The position numbers and the translations under genes were made by a program. A DNA stretch of 64,000 bases from Arctopsyche grandis (taxonomy: Eukaryota > Arthropoda > Insecta > Trichoptera > Hydropsychidae). Under the pieces are notes generated by a model. That model was not told the DNA's origin and did not search any database. It was given only the letters and a program-made list of their open reading frames with translations. Below are positions 44,901 to 61,554 of this stretch, one piece after another. Each line of letters opens with the position of its first letter. The first letter of the stretch is position 1. Location: the NCBI RefSeq assembly GCF_051622035.1, contig NC_135365.1, positions 25,978,001 to 26,042,000 on the forward strand, in the 5' to 3' direction.

Positions 44901-46694
44901 ACCGCAAAAGCCAAAATACTGTAAAAATTGTGCATTTTTTTAAACCCTCATATCTCGTAAAGGAGACCCAAACAACAAAAATAATTATCATATTCAATGA
45001 GTCAAACTTAGTAAAGATTGGTTAGTCTCCGCTCTGGTAATTTTTTTTTGTTGCTCAGTGTTATTAGTATGCTTTGAACTCGCGTATTCAGTGAAATTTT
45101 CATTAAATGATAATTTTTTGATTGAGTTTTATTGATGTTAATTTCAGCTATGACTGTAGATAACTTGCACGGTTTCATTAAAAACCTTTTAACTAAGGTA
45201 TACATTGAATGTTTTGTCCACGGGAATGCATCAAAGAAAAAAACCATGGAACTCGCATCCATTGTCGAGCAAAAGTAAGCAATTTTTATATTTACTGTGT
45301 ATATATAATGTATGATATTTATGGGCTTTTTTTTAATTAATTTTAGGATGCCCAAGAATGTAATACCTCTGCTGCCCCAACAAATGACACTGATGAGAGA
45401 AATTCGATTGGAAAAGGGCAGTCATTATAGATTGGAAATCGATCACACCATTCATTGTAGTTCGTGTGCGTTACTTTACTTTCAATGTGGTTTACAATCG
45501 ACATATTCGAATGTTTTAATTGAATTGCTACTACAAATTATATCTGAACCCTGTTTCGATATATTGAGAACTAAAGTGAGTGTAACCAATACACAATAGG
45601 TTTTCTAACAATTTATAATATTAACTGATTTGGATTATAATTTTTACTCTACGTCACATTACGAGTTAAAAATAAATTTTAACAGGTTTCAAACAAAATT
45701 TTAACGTAAACACGCTGACAGTGACGGTTCTCGCGCATGCGCAGAAGGCTTTGCGCATGTCGCAGATATAGTACCTGCAAATAGCCAATAATTTGCAGAT
45801 ATATTACCTGCAAATAGCCACAACCATTTTTTTTTAATTTATTATATGTGTATTTCTAGGAACAACTCGGATATACTGTATCCAGGGGAATTCGTTATTG
45901 CAATGGTGTTCTAGGTATACGGATTTCGGTGCAGTCAGACAGACATCCAAGTTATGTAGAATCTAGAGTAGAAGCTTTCCTTCAGCATATGGATGTGTGT
46001 AGAATTTTTTTTTCAATAATTTATGTCAGTATAAAAATAGTACTTCGATTAAAATATTGGTTTTTCAGGACTACATCTATAAATTGAGTGATCAAGATTT
46101 CGAAAATCACCGCAATTCTTTGATAGCTGAGATACTTGAGCGACCCAAAAATATGATGGCCCGTTCGAATATATTAAGATCGGAAATTTTAGCCCAGCAA
46201 TACCATTTTGACCGAGTGAATGTTGAAGTAAAAGCAATGCGAGAAATTACCAAAAATCAATTATATCATTTTTATAAGGTATGTACATAAGTATTCAGTT
46301 AATAATCTATCTTAAATATAGAGTTAATGTATGTAATTCCATTTGGTACAGGATAACTTGTCTATATTGTCACCTAATAGACAAAAATTAAGTGTGCATG
46401 TAATATCTTCGGCTGTGGGTGGTTCTGGCCACCCTGACAAAGTTATTAATACTGCAGATACAGAAAATTCAAATTCCAAGCTTCTTCCCGTTCCGGAAGA
46501 TCCTTCAGTGGTTCGTTACTTGTTACATATTACTGTTTATTTAGATTTTGAATTTAATTGAATTGATTTAAGTATTTATTTTTCAGATGATTAAAATAGA
46601 AGATGTCGATGCATTTAAATCAGGCAGATCATTGTTCCAGCTGATTCCACCTTATATAAAAATTCCACCCAAAGGGGCTCATTGTAAAATTTAA
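41275..46694 (+). CDS. Ide: Insulin-degrading enzyme paralogue 4 (IDE-4)
   Basis: M16A metallopeptidase, 997 residues. Exons: 41275-41378, 41441-41529, 41615-41700, 41773-41894, 42044-42213, 42289-42411, 42634-42836, 42926-43126, 43204-43341, 43416-43622, 43691-43896, 44046-44190, 44262-44493, 45148-45274, 45347-45575, 45860-45994, 46069-46278, 46352-46510, 46587-46694; 2994 nt. HFCEH, AVNSEH and LRTKEQLGY are intact. Intron 5 uses a GC donor, as in IDE-3. Exons 7-12 with their introns are nearly identical to IDE-3, while exons 14-16 look like IDE-2. Exon 16 reads [12 protein letters not shown], the most altered version of a conserved segment. The C-terminus is CKI. Confidence 0.94.
41900..41972. 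repeat. (TA)n microsatellite in IDE-4 intron 4
   Basis: About 35 TA units between exon 4 and exon 5, bordered by TACATATATAC. Confidence 0.95.
42425..42610. other. Extra sequence in IDE-4 intron 6
   Basis: About 150 bp (around GATCCATGAATGTGTGCGGG to ACCTACATATATTTGC) is present here but absent from the otherwise near-identical intron 6 of IDE-3. No termini resolved; origin unknown. Confidence 0.45.
43972..44024 (+). pseudogene. Vestigial second exon 12 in IDE-4 intron 11
   Basis: Same relic as in IDE-3 ([14 protein letters not shown]), again with AA in place of the acceptor AG. Shared sequence shows it predates the exchange or duplication that made the two tracts alike. Confidence 0.7.
44511..44598. 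repeat. GC-rich hairpin in IDE-4 intron 13
   Basis: CGTTGGTGCAAGCG at the left pairs with CGCTTGCACCAACG at the right. Inner pairs include GGCAAG with CTTGCC and CCACTTACGCG with CGCGTAAGTGG. The outer GGTGCAA word matches the MITE termini at 34279 and 34639, suggesting a very small relative. Confidence 0.7.
44670..45066. repeat. Repeat shared with the hAT element of IDE-2 intron 9
   Basis: Closely follows 14211-14632, for example AAACTTAGTAAAGATTGG and TAGTCTCCGCTCTGGTAA. No hAT termini are seen at this copy, so it is a fragment or a separate insertion of the inner sequence. Confidence 0.65.
45772..45826. repeat. Short duplicated unit in IDE-4 intron 15
   Basis: Two units of about 32 bp containing TACCTGCAAATAGCCA. 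Reverse-complemented, they resemble the 33-bp minisatellite of IDE-1 intron 17 (GGCTATTTG then a GATA-rich part), including the flanking GTTGTGGCTATTTG word. Confidence 0.6.
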
Positions 46695-46896
46695 ATAGTG
46701 GAATTTTTCGCATGCACCTTTGAATTGTTTAATTTAATTTCAAACAAAATTTTTAATGAAAGTTCCAAATTCATAACTATACGATGTTGTTTTCTAAAAT
46801 TACATAAATATATATAATAATATATAAATTAACTGAATTTTATTATTAAATTTGCTAAAAAATTAGATGTAGAAAAAATTGTATTTGTCCACATGG

Positions 46897-46902
46897 AATA
46901 AA
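46897..46902 (+). terminator. IDE-4 polyadenylation signal
   Basis: AATAAA about 200 bp after the IDE-4 stop codon, in an AT-rich 3' region without other genes. Confidence 0.5.
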
Positions 46903-47051
46903 AAGTATATAAATATATGTCAACTTGTGGTAAATTAATCTATTGCTATCATTTATAAGTTTAATCTGTTATCGGTTCACAGGTAAACAAGGAAATGGAT
47001 CAAAAATGGAGCGGTAAATCAGTGCTTCTACTGATAAACTAGTTTTGTGCC

Positions 47052-47323
47052 CAGTGCCGGTTTTAGGGGGGGGGCTGGGTCGGGCGGCGCCCGAGGGCGA
47101 CGAGTATGTTGGGGCGCCACTCCATGCACCGAAGGCGCTTTAAAATTTAAAATTAGGGCGCCAAAGACCCTAAAAAATTTTAGATTTGAGTGCTAAAGGC
47201 GAAACTTAAATTGATATTTTAAATTGAAACTTATCTCCGGTCTACAATGTCACAAAATGATATGTCACAATTTTTTAGGGGCGCTTAGATAAAATTGCGC
47301 CATAAGGTGTAACGCCGGCACTG
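47052..47323. mobile_element. hAT MITE (CAGTGCCGG termini)
   Basis: Ends CAGTGCCGGT and GCCGGCACTG are inverted repeats. Flanks TTTGTGCC (47044-47051) and GTTGTGCC (47324-47331) match at 7 of 8 bases. Its GGGCGCC-rich left part is shared with 13938-14040, and its right end with the spacers of the dimeric MITEs. Confidence 0.75.
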
Positions 47324-47331
47324 GTTGTGCC

Positions 47332-47849
47332 ATGATAAAATATCATCGCATGGGTTATGGTATATTAAGTTATTAAATAAATAAAAAAATAAAGGAAATG
47401 TGTCGGTCCTGTATATAAAATAAAATTTAGCTATGTAGGAAGAGGTCTGATAGATATTAATTCACAAATCATGCTTACATAATATAAATTTCAATCGACG
47501 TACTTTCAACGTAAATACCACTCAGTTTATTCAGATACTTCAAAGAAGTCGAGCAATTCATTAGCGTTACGTTGCTTCGATAAAATTTGTACTTGTGCTT
47601 AAACATCAGATTTTTTTTATATACAGTCGACGTGTATTTTCAGTTGCAGTATATTTTGACCAGTTGGAGCTAGCGGGTATCTAGCCCATTTCCCCGCTAA
47701 TATACTATACTTATAATAAACTTGTTTCTAATATATATATATTAGAAAGCATAATTTTGAAAGAGTCTTTTTTAAGGTTTAATGTATGTTTGTATGTAAC
47801 TTACATACATATGTACATTAAACCTTACATAATGTAAGGTTTGTGTGGT
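47332..47849. other. Intergenic, no gene seen
   Basis: AT-rich. A hairpin-like stretch at 47773-47845 combines TTAATGTATG with CATACATATGTACATTAA and ACCTTACATAATGTAAGGT. Confidence 0.4.
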
Positions 47850-48000
47850 AGAATCAAGAAAATACCTGTATAAATATTGTTTACTGTCAATATTTCCTCT
47901 TGGATAACAGTGCCACGAGCATTTGGTGCCATCTACTGAAAATTGATTAAATTAATAAATTAATATTTCTATTGCTGTTTTATATTTTTTATATTTTTGC
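47850..48000. repeat. Dispersed AT-rich repeat, copy 3
   Basis: Same orientation as 15045-15300, with GGTGCCATCTACTGAAAA and TTTCTATTGCTGTTTTATA. Confidence 0.5.
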
Positions 48001-48930
48001 GTAGAGATGGGTGGAGGATCCAAATAAAAGGTCCAAAGTCGGTTCACAGCATTTATTGGTGATTAAGGAGAAACACACACTGGCAGTGCTCCGTCCAAAA
48101 TGTCTTGATATCGCCTAAATACCGCCTTATAACGAACCGGTCGCTCAGGGCATCTTCGACGTCCGGCTACTTTCCTATTGTTTAGGCATGTACCCGGATA
48201 TGTATTCCCACAACAATCAGTCCCACGGTATCGGTCACTTCTGAGAAGGGACCAATAGCGGCCAATTCGGTGGTCATTGTTTAGCCTACATGCACTTAGT
48301 CTAGAGATTGTAGGCATATAGTACAACTCAGACGAACAATGATCTCATCATCGATCCTGTGCAAACACGCATAAACTCAAGGGCAACGATCCCTGTGACC
48401 GTGCCCGAAGAACAAAGGAAGAACACACTGAACCCATAAAACCACGAACTACGTCCAGGCGCATGAACCCATAAAACCACGCTCGCAGCGTAACTAGGTC
48501 AGCGCGAGTACCAGGAACAAACGAAAATGCACTCAACACGTATCACAAGTACACGTGCCCGAAACTAGGTCATCGCTTGCATCAACGGTGCCCGGAGAAC
48601 AAAGGATATGCACACGACTCGCTCCAACCCAAAATGTATATAAAGCAACGCAGCAACTCCAAACAGCAGAGTGAGCCTCTAGAGTTCAGCTAGATCACAT
48701 CTCCGAAGAAACCTCTTCGTACATACAATAACCAATTGAACGAAAATAAACGATCCTCTTTCAAACTCAACTGAATTTCCATAGGCCGGGAAACGGTCGA
48801 AGCCTTTCACCCGTCCTATAACTGGTGACCACCGACTACCTGCCCCATAAGATAGTCCTTGAAACCAATTATAACGGTCACACAGTCTCTGGGATGCTAC
48901 TCAGCCTAATCCGATTGCACTTGTAGGCGG
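48001..48930. mobile_element. LTR-like element related to 1101-1539, interrupted
   Basis: The left part (GGGTGGAGGATCCAA, GCATTTATTGGTGATTAAGG) and right part (AGTCTCTGGGAT, CCTAATCCG) follow the solo LTR at 1101-1539. Between them lies another LTR-like sequence (48308-48832). It is broken and older than its insertion. Confidence 0.55.
48308..48832. mobile_element. LTR-like sequence nested in the previous element
   Basis: Starts TGTAGGCATATAG. It contains a TATA-like GTATATAAAG (48637) and AATAAACGATCC (48745), in the order expected for an LTR promoter and polyadenylation signal. TGGTGACC follows at once and could be a primer-binding site. Pieces of the family occur at 22770, 23630, 29697, 30223 and 49870. 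Broken; clade not assigned. Confidence 0.5.
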
Positions 48931-49050
48931 GGTAAGATGTGTTGACCGTATCCCAGCCTAACGAAACACTGTTGTGCTTGTTTTAATAAAGTTTTATTGT
49001 TTGCCTAATGTTGTACAAAGGTATTAGAATATGTGGGCAAAAGTATGTCG

Positions 49051-49390
49051 TTCAGCGGTCTCTGGATATGGTAGAGTGTCGCTGGCTCGGCATTCGGCTA
49101 TGTTCAGAAGGTCTCTGGATGCAGCAGTGTGTTGCTGGCTCGGCGTTCGGCTGTGTTCAGAAGGTCTCTGGATGCGGCAGTGTGTTGCTGGCTCGTTCAT
49201 TCGGCTATGTTCAGAAGGTCTCTGGATGCGGCAGTGTGTTGCTGGCTCGGCGTTCGGCTGTGTTCAGAAGGTCTCTGGATGCGGCAGTGTGTTGCTGGCT
49301 CGTTCATTCGGCTATGTTCAGAAGGTCTCTGGATGCGGCAGTGTGTTGCTGGCTCGGCGTTCGGCTATGTTCAGAAGGTCTCTGGTCTGC
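49051..49390. repeat. 53/54-bp tandem repeat with a dimeric period
   Basis: About six units containing GAAGGTCTCTGGATGCGGCA. GTCTCTGG starts at 49111, 49164, 49218, 49271, 49325 and 49378, alternating 53 and 54 bp. Alternate units carry GGCTCGGCGTTCGG or GGCTCGTTCATTCGG, so the true repeat is a roughly 107-bp dimer. The array is open in several frames, but those ORFs are repeat artefacts. Confidence 0.85.
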
Positions 49391-49534
49391 TGCTGTGTGT
49401 CGACGCTTGCTGCTGTGGGTCGACTGGCGTTGTTTGGGTTGTACCTCCTTTTATAGTGTTTCTGGTTGCTGGCTGTTGTTGATGCGTATGCGAGGAATGT
49501 GTTTTTGTCGATGGGGACTTTTCTGGAACGATTG

Positions 49535-49735
49535 GCACCGTTCCGCTCGATGTAGTTTAATGGCTGCAGGTGTGCTTCGACTGGTTTGTTTCCGCTCGAG
49601 TGGCGGGGGTGGAGCTTTCTCGAAGGTTTTGGCACCGTTCCGCTTGAGTTTAGTTTAATGGCTGCAGGTGTGCTTCGACCGGTTTGTTTCCGCTCTACTG
49701 GTAGGGGTGGAGCTTTCTAGAAGGTTTTAGGAATG
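49535..49735. repeat. Two-copy direct duplication of about 104 bp
   Basis: ATGGCTGCAGGTGTGCTTCG, GGTTTGTTTCCGCTC and GGGGTGGAGCTTTCT occur twice in the same order. It lies just after the 53/54-bp array and may belong to the same inserted element. Confidence 0.75.
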
Positions 49736-49869
49736 TATTCTGCGTCGCAGTATATGTCTTGATGATGGTGACGAGATTCCCACACACTTACTCGGTGGTG
49801 TACGTAACAATATGTAGGTAGTTTTTACTTATAATATAGCCGATGAAATTTTCATCGGGTCTTTCACTA

Positions 49870-49965
49870 GTACTGAATATAGATCCTCTTAAAAACTCAA
49901 CCGAGTTTCCATAGGCCGGTACACTAGTCAACACACCTTTCCGCGTCCTAAATTGCTCTGCGTGG
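49870..49965. mobile_element. LTR-like fragment
   Basis: GATCCTCTTAAAAACTCAAC and TTTCCATAGGCCGG match 48745-48832. Short and broken. Confidence 0.45.
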
Positions 49966-50287
49966 AAAGTAGCTCGCGAGAAAAGCACTAAGAGAAAATA
50001 CAAAACGAAAATTGAAATATTTATATCGAGTCAAGATTCAGTACTCCCTGGTAAACTCGACGATAGGGTAAAAAATTCGAACGATTCGAGTCAGGTTCGA
50101 TCGGGACAGACTAAAAATGACACGGTATAAAACAAAATTTAAATAATAAATGCACAGTTGAAAAAGCCAAATGAAGTTTTCAAAGGTGTGTAGGCCATGG
50201 CCGTGTAAAGAGGTGTTTGGTGGTAGTGGGGGCACAGCCGTCAGTGGCCGACAGGCGAGTGGACGAGTAGGCGGGTGAAGGATCAGA

Positions 50288-55322
<5,035 letters not shown>

Positions 55323-57084
55323 TGCAACACTTCAGCGTATTATTAATCAATAGTAAAATTATAAGGAAAGGAAAAGTAATAACAAAAAAGAATAAGAATT
55401 TACGAGAAAAGTGCATTAAATACCGTCAATTTGAAAATGATATTTTTATATCCTGTACATTTCGTCGCTGACAGCGTAAGCTTTATATGTTGTACAGAAT
55501 TATGTTTTTATTGCTGTTTATTTTGCATGTGCTATCATGTGATGATGATGATGATGATGTCAAATTTGGAGAATTGCCGGATGTTGTTCTTCGATGGGAG
55601 TTATTCATATTTGGGTATCGGTTTTGGTGGAGGATTTGCCGAAGGACAGATTGTGCACGTTCTTCCGAATTTGACTGTATTTAGAATGTCGCTTTTTAAC
55701 CCTTTCCGCCCAATTAAGAGACGTTTTGCAACGTATTGAAATGCGGTTTGACTCAATGGTCGAAACGGTGCAAAGCATTGACTTGCCAGAATTCCGAGTC
55801 AATGCGTACCAATTCCAATACAATTACACTTTACTTAAATGTAGACACTTAAATTTTCTTTAGTTGTATTGTATACTTGTTCAAAAACGATTTGCTTTTT
55901 ATTCTAATGACATTATCTAGTTGATATGATCAATGTTGAAAGATTTTCACGGGTGGAAGAGGCTTGCTGTAGTATTCCTTTGCGTAGATATACCATTATA
56001 TGTAGAAAACTTACGGGGTTGTTAATTCGATCAGTTCTTTACATATTTTCGACATGATGGCCTATAAACAGTTTTAATTCCAATATACGTACACACGTTT
56101 GACGGACATATGTACGTATATTGGACTCGAATGGAGTTTATTCATTTATCATATCATATTTGAGTCTGGTTTTCAGAGATAAATTATTATCAGAAAAAGG
56201 AATGGTTACTTCCGTTGTTAACTGTTGTTTTTCTATATATAATGGTAAATCTATAGCGTTAGTCGCTTTTAATTAAACATTGTTGTATTATACACTTTTT
56301 ACATTGAAATCAAAAGTAGTGGCTGTTTTTTTCTTTTTTGTTTATTATGTAGTTGCAATTTCTTTTTAATTTCAATTAATTGATGTTTATGTATATGTAG
56401 TGAATGTCAATCGTATATGATTGATGGTTTCTATATTTTTTTGTTATATTGCCGTTATTAAAAAATTCAGTGAATCATATGAGCTATTTATTTAGTAAAA
56501 CAAAATCAATTTAATATTAAAGCTATTTATTGTAGTTGACATTTTAGTATGTTTTAATTAATAAATAAAATCAATTAATCACTTTTTTTAAATAAATAAT
56601 TAGTTATCTATGCATTATAAGTTTTATTCATTTTTTTTAAATGTTTCTTTTTTTATCGTTTAAATTTTCTCTTACTATTGTTAGTGGAAAAGATGAGAAA
56701 TGTATTTTATGATGAAGTATGTATTGTTAATAAAGTTAAAATAACTAAATACTCAAATTTAAATTATTGCAAATAATATCAGTGTACGTTCAAGCTTTAA
56801 ATATGATCGGAATTATTCCAAAAATTTCTCTAACCGAGTGTGTATTAGGGTTGTGATGATTAAAAAATATATATATATATTTATAAATGATATGTCGAAA
56901 GCTAGAAAATAATGTAACATAATCTGAATCCACCTACAATGCATTGATATCTAATAAAAATCGAGGTCTTTGGATTTTTTCTTTTTTTTTTTTTAAACAA
57001 GTCATCACAATTAATCCTGTTTTGCAAACCCCGTGCAAAACGAGTCCTTACATCATAATTATATACAAATAAAACATAGATCAT
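55323..57084. other. Sirt2 3' region and convergent Rad51 3' end
   Basis: No coding exon recognised. Several AATAAA-type signals (for example near 56565 and 56738) could end the Sirt2 transcript. A (GAT)n tract lies at 55541-55559. Sirt2 and Rad51 are convergent here. Confidence 0.45.
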
Positions 57085-60000
57085 TTATTCCTTTGCATCG
57101 GTGATGCCTTCGGCAGCTATCGAGAACATGGCCTCCGATTCCGGCAGACACGGACTATCGTAAATCTTACAGATCCGAGTATCGCCTCTGCCTTTGCGCA
57201 GGTAGAGACGAGTCGTGGACGCGTGCGCCAAGATGTGTCCTCCGATTGGCTTTTTAGGATCGGCTGTGAACACTCCGGCGCCTTCCACCTGAGCAACGAC
57301 CTGATTCGTGATCACCACGGCAACTCCGAACTGAAACGATAGAATTGTGTAACTGATATATGTACAAGGATACGTGAGAACTGTTCGAATCGGCATACCT
57401 CGTCGGCCAATCTTAAAAGCATGCGCAAGAAGCGACCCAAGTGGTTCTGTCTCGGTGCTAATTCTCCGCGACCTGAATAGTCCGTTCGGTATAGAGCCAT
57501 CGCACTGTCGACTATCAATAGGGCGTATCTGTTGCGTGAGAAATTAAATGCAGTTCAGTTCGTTTCCGAGTATTTGAAGCTAATACTGATGGCTACTATT
57601 TATTTATTTCATAGTTTTGGACCATTGTGGCATTACAGGAAGAACCTAATGCGCCACAATGGCCTACATTTGATAAAGATAAAACAAAATACAAATATAA
57701 AATAAAGGAAAAAAGCAAAAGCAGAAAACATGGTAAAATAAAATAAAAAAAAGTAACAAAAGAAAATAATACATCAGAAAAAAAAATGAACAAAAGTGTA
57801 AAAATCTAAAATAAAATCCATAAATCCCATTCTTTGTTTACATTGAACAGAATTAAAATAGTACATAAGGAGAAAGAAAAAGAAAAAGTAAAATAAAATC
57901 AAAGCGAGGCCCAAAATGGAAGAGAGTAGATTAAGATTCCACTCACATCACATTCAAATTAAGAAAGTAATGATGAGCGCAGGTTACCAGATAAATATGT
58001 TAAAATAATATCCGATAATCTACGCTCACCGAGGTGGAAAATATCGCAATCAGGGACGGCAGCAACGATTTCATTGAGAAGTCGAACAGCTCTTGGTATA
58101 GGAGCCATTCGAAAAAGAACTGTGCGAGCAGGAGGTACAACCATTAAATGATGATATCTATCACACACAACTGTTCCAGCAACAACGGGCATGACGTATT
58201 ACCACGCAGTAGCTGTAGAACGAAACGAATTAACGAGAAGTTTCTCCGAAGTTCAAGAGAATTATACCCAAGCATGCCCAAAAGGAAAGGAGTGGGATAG
58301 AGATATGGGTAATACCCATACTCTTTCTTATATAGAAAACGAAGAAATGCTTTTTGCACTTTTTCGATAATAAGAGAGTAGTTTGCTTCGTGCGGATTCC
58401 ACACAATCGCATTATACTCTAGCTTACTTCTAACAAGCGAGTTGAAAAGCAAGCGAGAAGACAAGGGGTCGGAGAATAACCTAGCATATCTCAAGACAAA
58501 TCCAAGTCGACGAAAGGAAACGTCAGCGACTGTCTTGATGTGTTTGTGAAAGGTGAATTGAGGATCAAAAGTGATACCCAAGTCGACTATAGATTCCACA
58601 CACGCTTCAACAATACGGATCCAATGGAATATCCGTGACAATAGAGCGAATTCGCACGTCCATAACTCATAATGGCACATTTATAGATATACCTAGATTC
58701 AGCCATCATAGCGGAGGCTTTTATTAATAAATTCGTCTGGTGGTCCGTGTTGTATGCACGGGCGTATGCTACGTTGTCGAGGACGGCAGTTCCGGACATT
58801 CCGTAACGCGTGGCTACGGCTAGCAGCCGCTCCGGACGGAATGTACCTTCGGTGTCTATATACAAGCACTTTCCCTCTCCTCCGCTTTGTTCGATTGGCA
58901 GCTGAAAGCGTAACATTGTCTCAATATGGTGTATGATCGTGTGTCATGTGTCATAGTCACACTTACTTGGCAAGTTACGGCTAAAGTGTGGCATAGTTGA
59001 GTTTTTCCCGTTCGAAACTCTCCGAATATTTCAGTTATTGAGCCGGTTTCGATGCCGCCACCGAGCAGTCGATCCAATTCCTTTGACCCAGTTGTCAGTT
59101 GTATTATTTCAGACCTAAAATGATCATTTTTAAATAAACGTACGGCAGATTTGTCTTACTTAGAAAAGATCAGCATACATAGCTTTTTTTTATTTCCGCT
59201 GCAAATTTATTAGATTAATAGTTACATAAAAAATAACGGCAACAAATTATTTGGTTGGTTTATAATATCAAAAGTGGTCAGTAAATAAATTAAAAATTTA
59301 TCAGTAATTAATTATAAACTTGATCAGTAACTTATTCTAAATAGTCAGTAGAATATAATGAACAATCAGTAAATTATTCTTTTTGTTCAGTAAATAATTA
59401 TTTTTTTATCAGTAAATAAATCCTTTTTGGTCAGTATTTTATTTAAATACTCATCAAAAAGGATTTTCTATCAGTGAAATTATAATTTTTGACAATTGGA
59501 TGATAGCGCGTCGCCCCGCTACTGTCCATTCCCACTCTCCTCATGGTCCACACACCGTAATATTCATCCAAACACATTGTATGTAATATTTTTTATTAAA
59601 GTTTTATTTCATCTGAATAGGATGAAATTAAATTCTGAATAAATTACTGATCAATTAAATACACGTCAAAAATAACCCCCCAAATTACTTTCCTCAAAGG
59701 TTAGACCTGACCAAATGTTTTTTTTTATTTTCTTACCGCTCGTCTTATTTATCAATAGTACATTTTTAGACGTTTGTGTTACGTTTTGTACAAGTATGAA
59801 CTTGTCTACATTGTAAGGTAGTGTGTAAATAAGTTGAATACTTCGTCACGTTTGAAGTGGGAAAGTTTCGACGTCGATGTAAGTTCATTGGATAAAAATT
59901 GATATTGAATTCTATTGAGAGTATGCATGGAACCTCTTTTGATGAAATTCGGTGGCCGTGGTGAATCCCATAGGTACGAGTTTGGTCGCTTCGGCTATGA

Positions 60001-60292
60001 TTTTGTCAGCTTTCGCTTCCGATATGCCTTTGATGGTCAACAGGTGTTTTTTGGGTGCGAAGGCAATGGACTCGACCGTGTGATATCCGCATTCTTCCAG
60101 TTTCTTCACGTCTCCCGAAGTAATCCCGTTTCCCTGTAACATACAACGTTTAGTTTTACGACGACATGTACCGTCAGAAGTTGTTCAATGTCGTGAATTC
60201 ACTTCAAGTTTGGATAGCAATTGAGGTCCACAATCGTCGACGTCCTCCTCCTGGACGCTGAGACTGGCCGTAGAAGCGGCGGCGCTCGCCAT
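57085..60292 (-). CDS. Rad51: DNA repair recombinase Rad51
   Basis: RecA-family ATPase that forms filaments on single-stranded DNA for homologous recombination; 340 residues. Exons in transcript order: 60292-60203, 60133-59934, 59114-58967, 58901-58693, 57528-57399, 57330-57085; 1023 nt with matching phases. The N-terminal helix-hairpin-helix region shows [15 protein letters not shown] and [12 protein letters not shown]. Walker A is GEFRTGKT, Walker [11 protein letters not shown], and the DNA-binding and C-terminal motifs [26 protein letters not shown] and [16 protein letters not shown] are intact. Length and motif order match animal Rad51. The start [10 protein letters not shown] is the first in-frame ATG. 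Intron 4 is almost wholly a LINE fragment on the same strand. Confidence 0.96.
57597..58684 (-). mobile_element. LINE 3' fragment in Rad51 intron 4, copy 2
   Basis: Minus-strand coding sequence 58680-57959 covers the reverse-transcriptase thumb region and C-terminus ([34 protein letters not shown]), with one frame change near 58180. The 3' UTR ends in a 46-nt hairpin (57664-57619) and an AATAAATAAATAG tail. It is 5'-truncated, and its 5' end lies only about 8 bp from the exon-4 donor at 58692. Confidence 0.8.
59115..59933 (-). other. Rad51 intron 2
   Basis: AT-rich intron, 819 bp. The middle holds a TCAGTAA-word repeat cluster (separate entry). The rest shows nothing identifiable. Confidence 0.6.
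59275..59490. repeat. TCAGTAA-word repeat cluster
   Basis: About nine occurrences of TCAGTAA or near variants (TCAGTAAATAA, TCAGTAACTTA, TCAGTATTTTA) spaced 20-35 bp with AT-rich filler. Spacing is irregular, so this may be an old decayed minisatellite. Confidence 0.6.
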
Positions 60293-60429
60293 CGTCACCT
60301 CTCGCCTTCCGATTCCTCGATTTCGAGACGATCACACTTCCGACCCACGAATATCACCTGTCAACATTTGACACTCGAACTCGCACCATTTCCCTCCAAT
60401 ATCCAACCTAACACAAGTATATACGGCCA

Positions 60430-61250
60430 GTATAAAAATATAATAATACATAGAATGAAAAGAAAAGAGCAAAGGCAGAAAAATATGATAAAAATAAACA
60501 AAAGAAAAAATATTGCATAAAAATGAATATCAGGAAAAAAAATACACAGTAAAAAAATATCAAATAACAGAATACATAGTAGGGAATACATAGTTTTGGA
60601 TCTACAGCCAGCACTGATATATAAGAATCAGCCGTAAATACAACACACCCCCACGAGGAAGAGAGGAAATTAAAATTCCACACATACGTCACATAAATTA
60701 TAAAAATAATGATAAGTGTAGGATAATTTCCGATAACCTACGCTCACTGAGGTGAAAAATATCACATTTTGGCATGGCAGTAATGATTTCACTAAGAAGT
60801 CGGATAGCTCTTGGAATGGGATCCATCTGATAGCACCTTTTCAATAACTAGAAAGTAATTTGCATTATGTGGATTCCACACAATCGCATTATACTCGAAC
60901 TTGCTTCTCACAAGCGAGTTAAAAAGCAAGCGATAAGACAAGAATAACCTCAAGACAAAACCGAGTCTACGAAAGAAAATGTCAGCGACGTTTTTGATGT
61001 TAGTTGTGAGGATCAAAAAGTTATAGCCAAATCAATCATAAATTCAACAAATTTCAACATGACGGACCCAATAGAATATTCGTGACAATAGAGCGAATGT
61101 GCACGTCCATAACTCATAATTGCACATTTATTAAAATTATATTCTAGACCTAAAATAGAACTGAACTTCAGGACGGCGTCAATATCAGTTTGAAGAAGAG
61201 AGGTTTGTCTCTCATCATTGACTGATGAGAATAATTTAATTTAATAATTT
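60430..61250 (-). mobile_element. LINE 3' fragment upstream of Rad51, copy 3
   Basis: The minus-strand ORF 61016-60792 contains [17 protein letters not shown], the same protein segment as copies 1 and 2 but more decayed and with internal loss. The terminal hairpin of the other copies is not seen. Its 3' side starts about 140 bp from the Rad51 ATG. Confidence 0.65.
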
Positions 61251-61278
61251 AATAAACAAAAAATGTGTTGAATTGGAT

Positions 61279-61475
61279 GGTAATTGGATTATTACGTACA
61301 TTGCGATCGCCCAAAAGACAATTTTTGCCATGAAAATCGCGAATACGGAATATTGACACTCGAGTTCTTCTTAGTATTATAGTTATCATTAGTATGATGG
61401 ACAATTCAACTGCCAGATGTTCCATTATACAGATTTTAGTGACTTTTGGGCGGACGCTTTGTGGGCAACCGAACC
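61279..61475. mobile_element. MITE of the 9-bp-duplication family
   Basis: Starts GGTAATTGGATTATTA, ends CCGAACC. Flanks GAATTGGAT (61270-61278) and GAATTGGAC (61476-61484) match at 8 of 9 bases. Confidence 0.7.
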
Positions 61476-61554
61476 GAATTGGACAGGACTTGAAGGCTAT
61501 TAATAAAAATAGTAAGAGGCCTAAAGTAGTTGGTGCATTTGGCGCATGCGCATT

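Noticed and set aside
49008-49658. 216-residue Cys/Trp-rich ORF and its shadows in other frames
   Set aside because: It coincides with the 53/54-bp tandem repeat, is open in several frames at once, and has no domain likeness.
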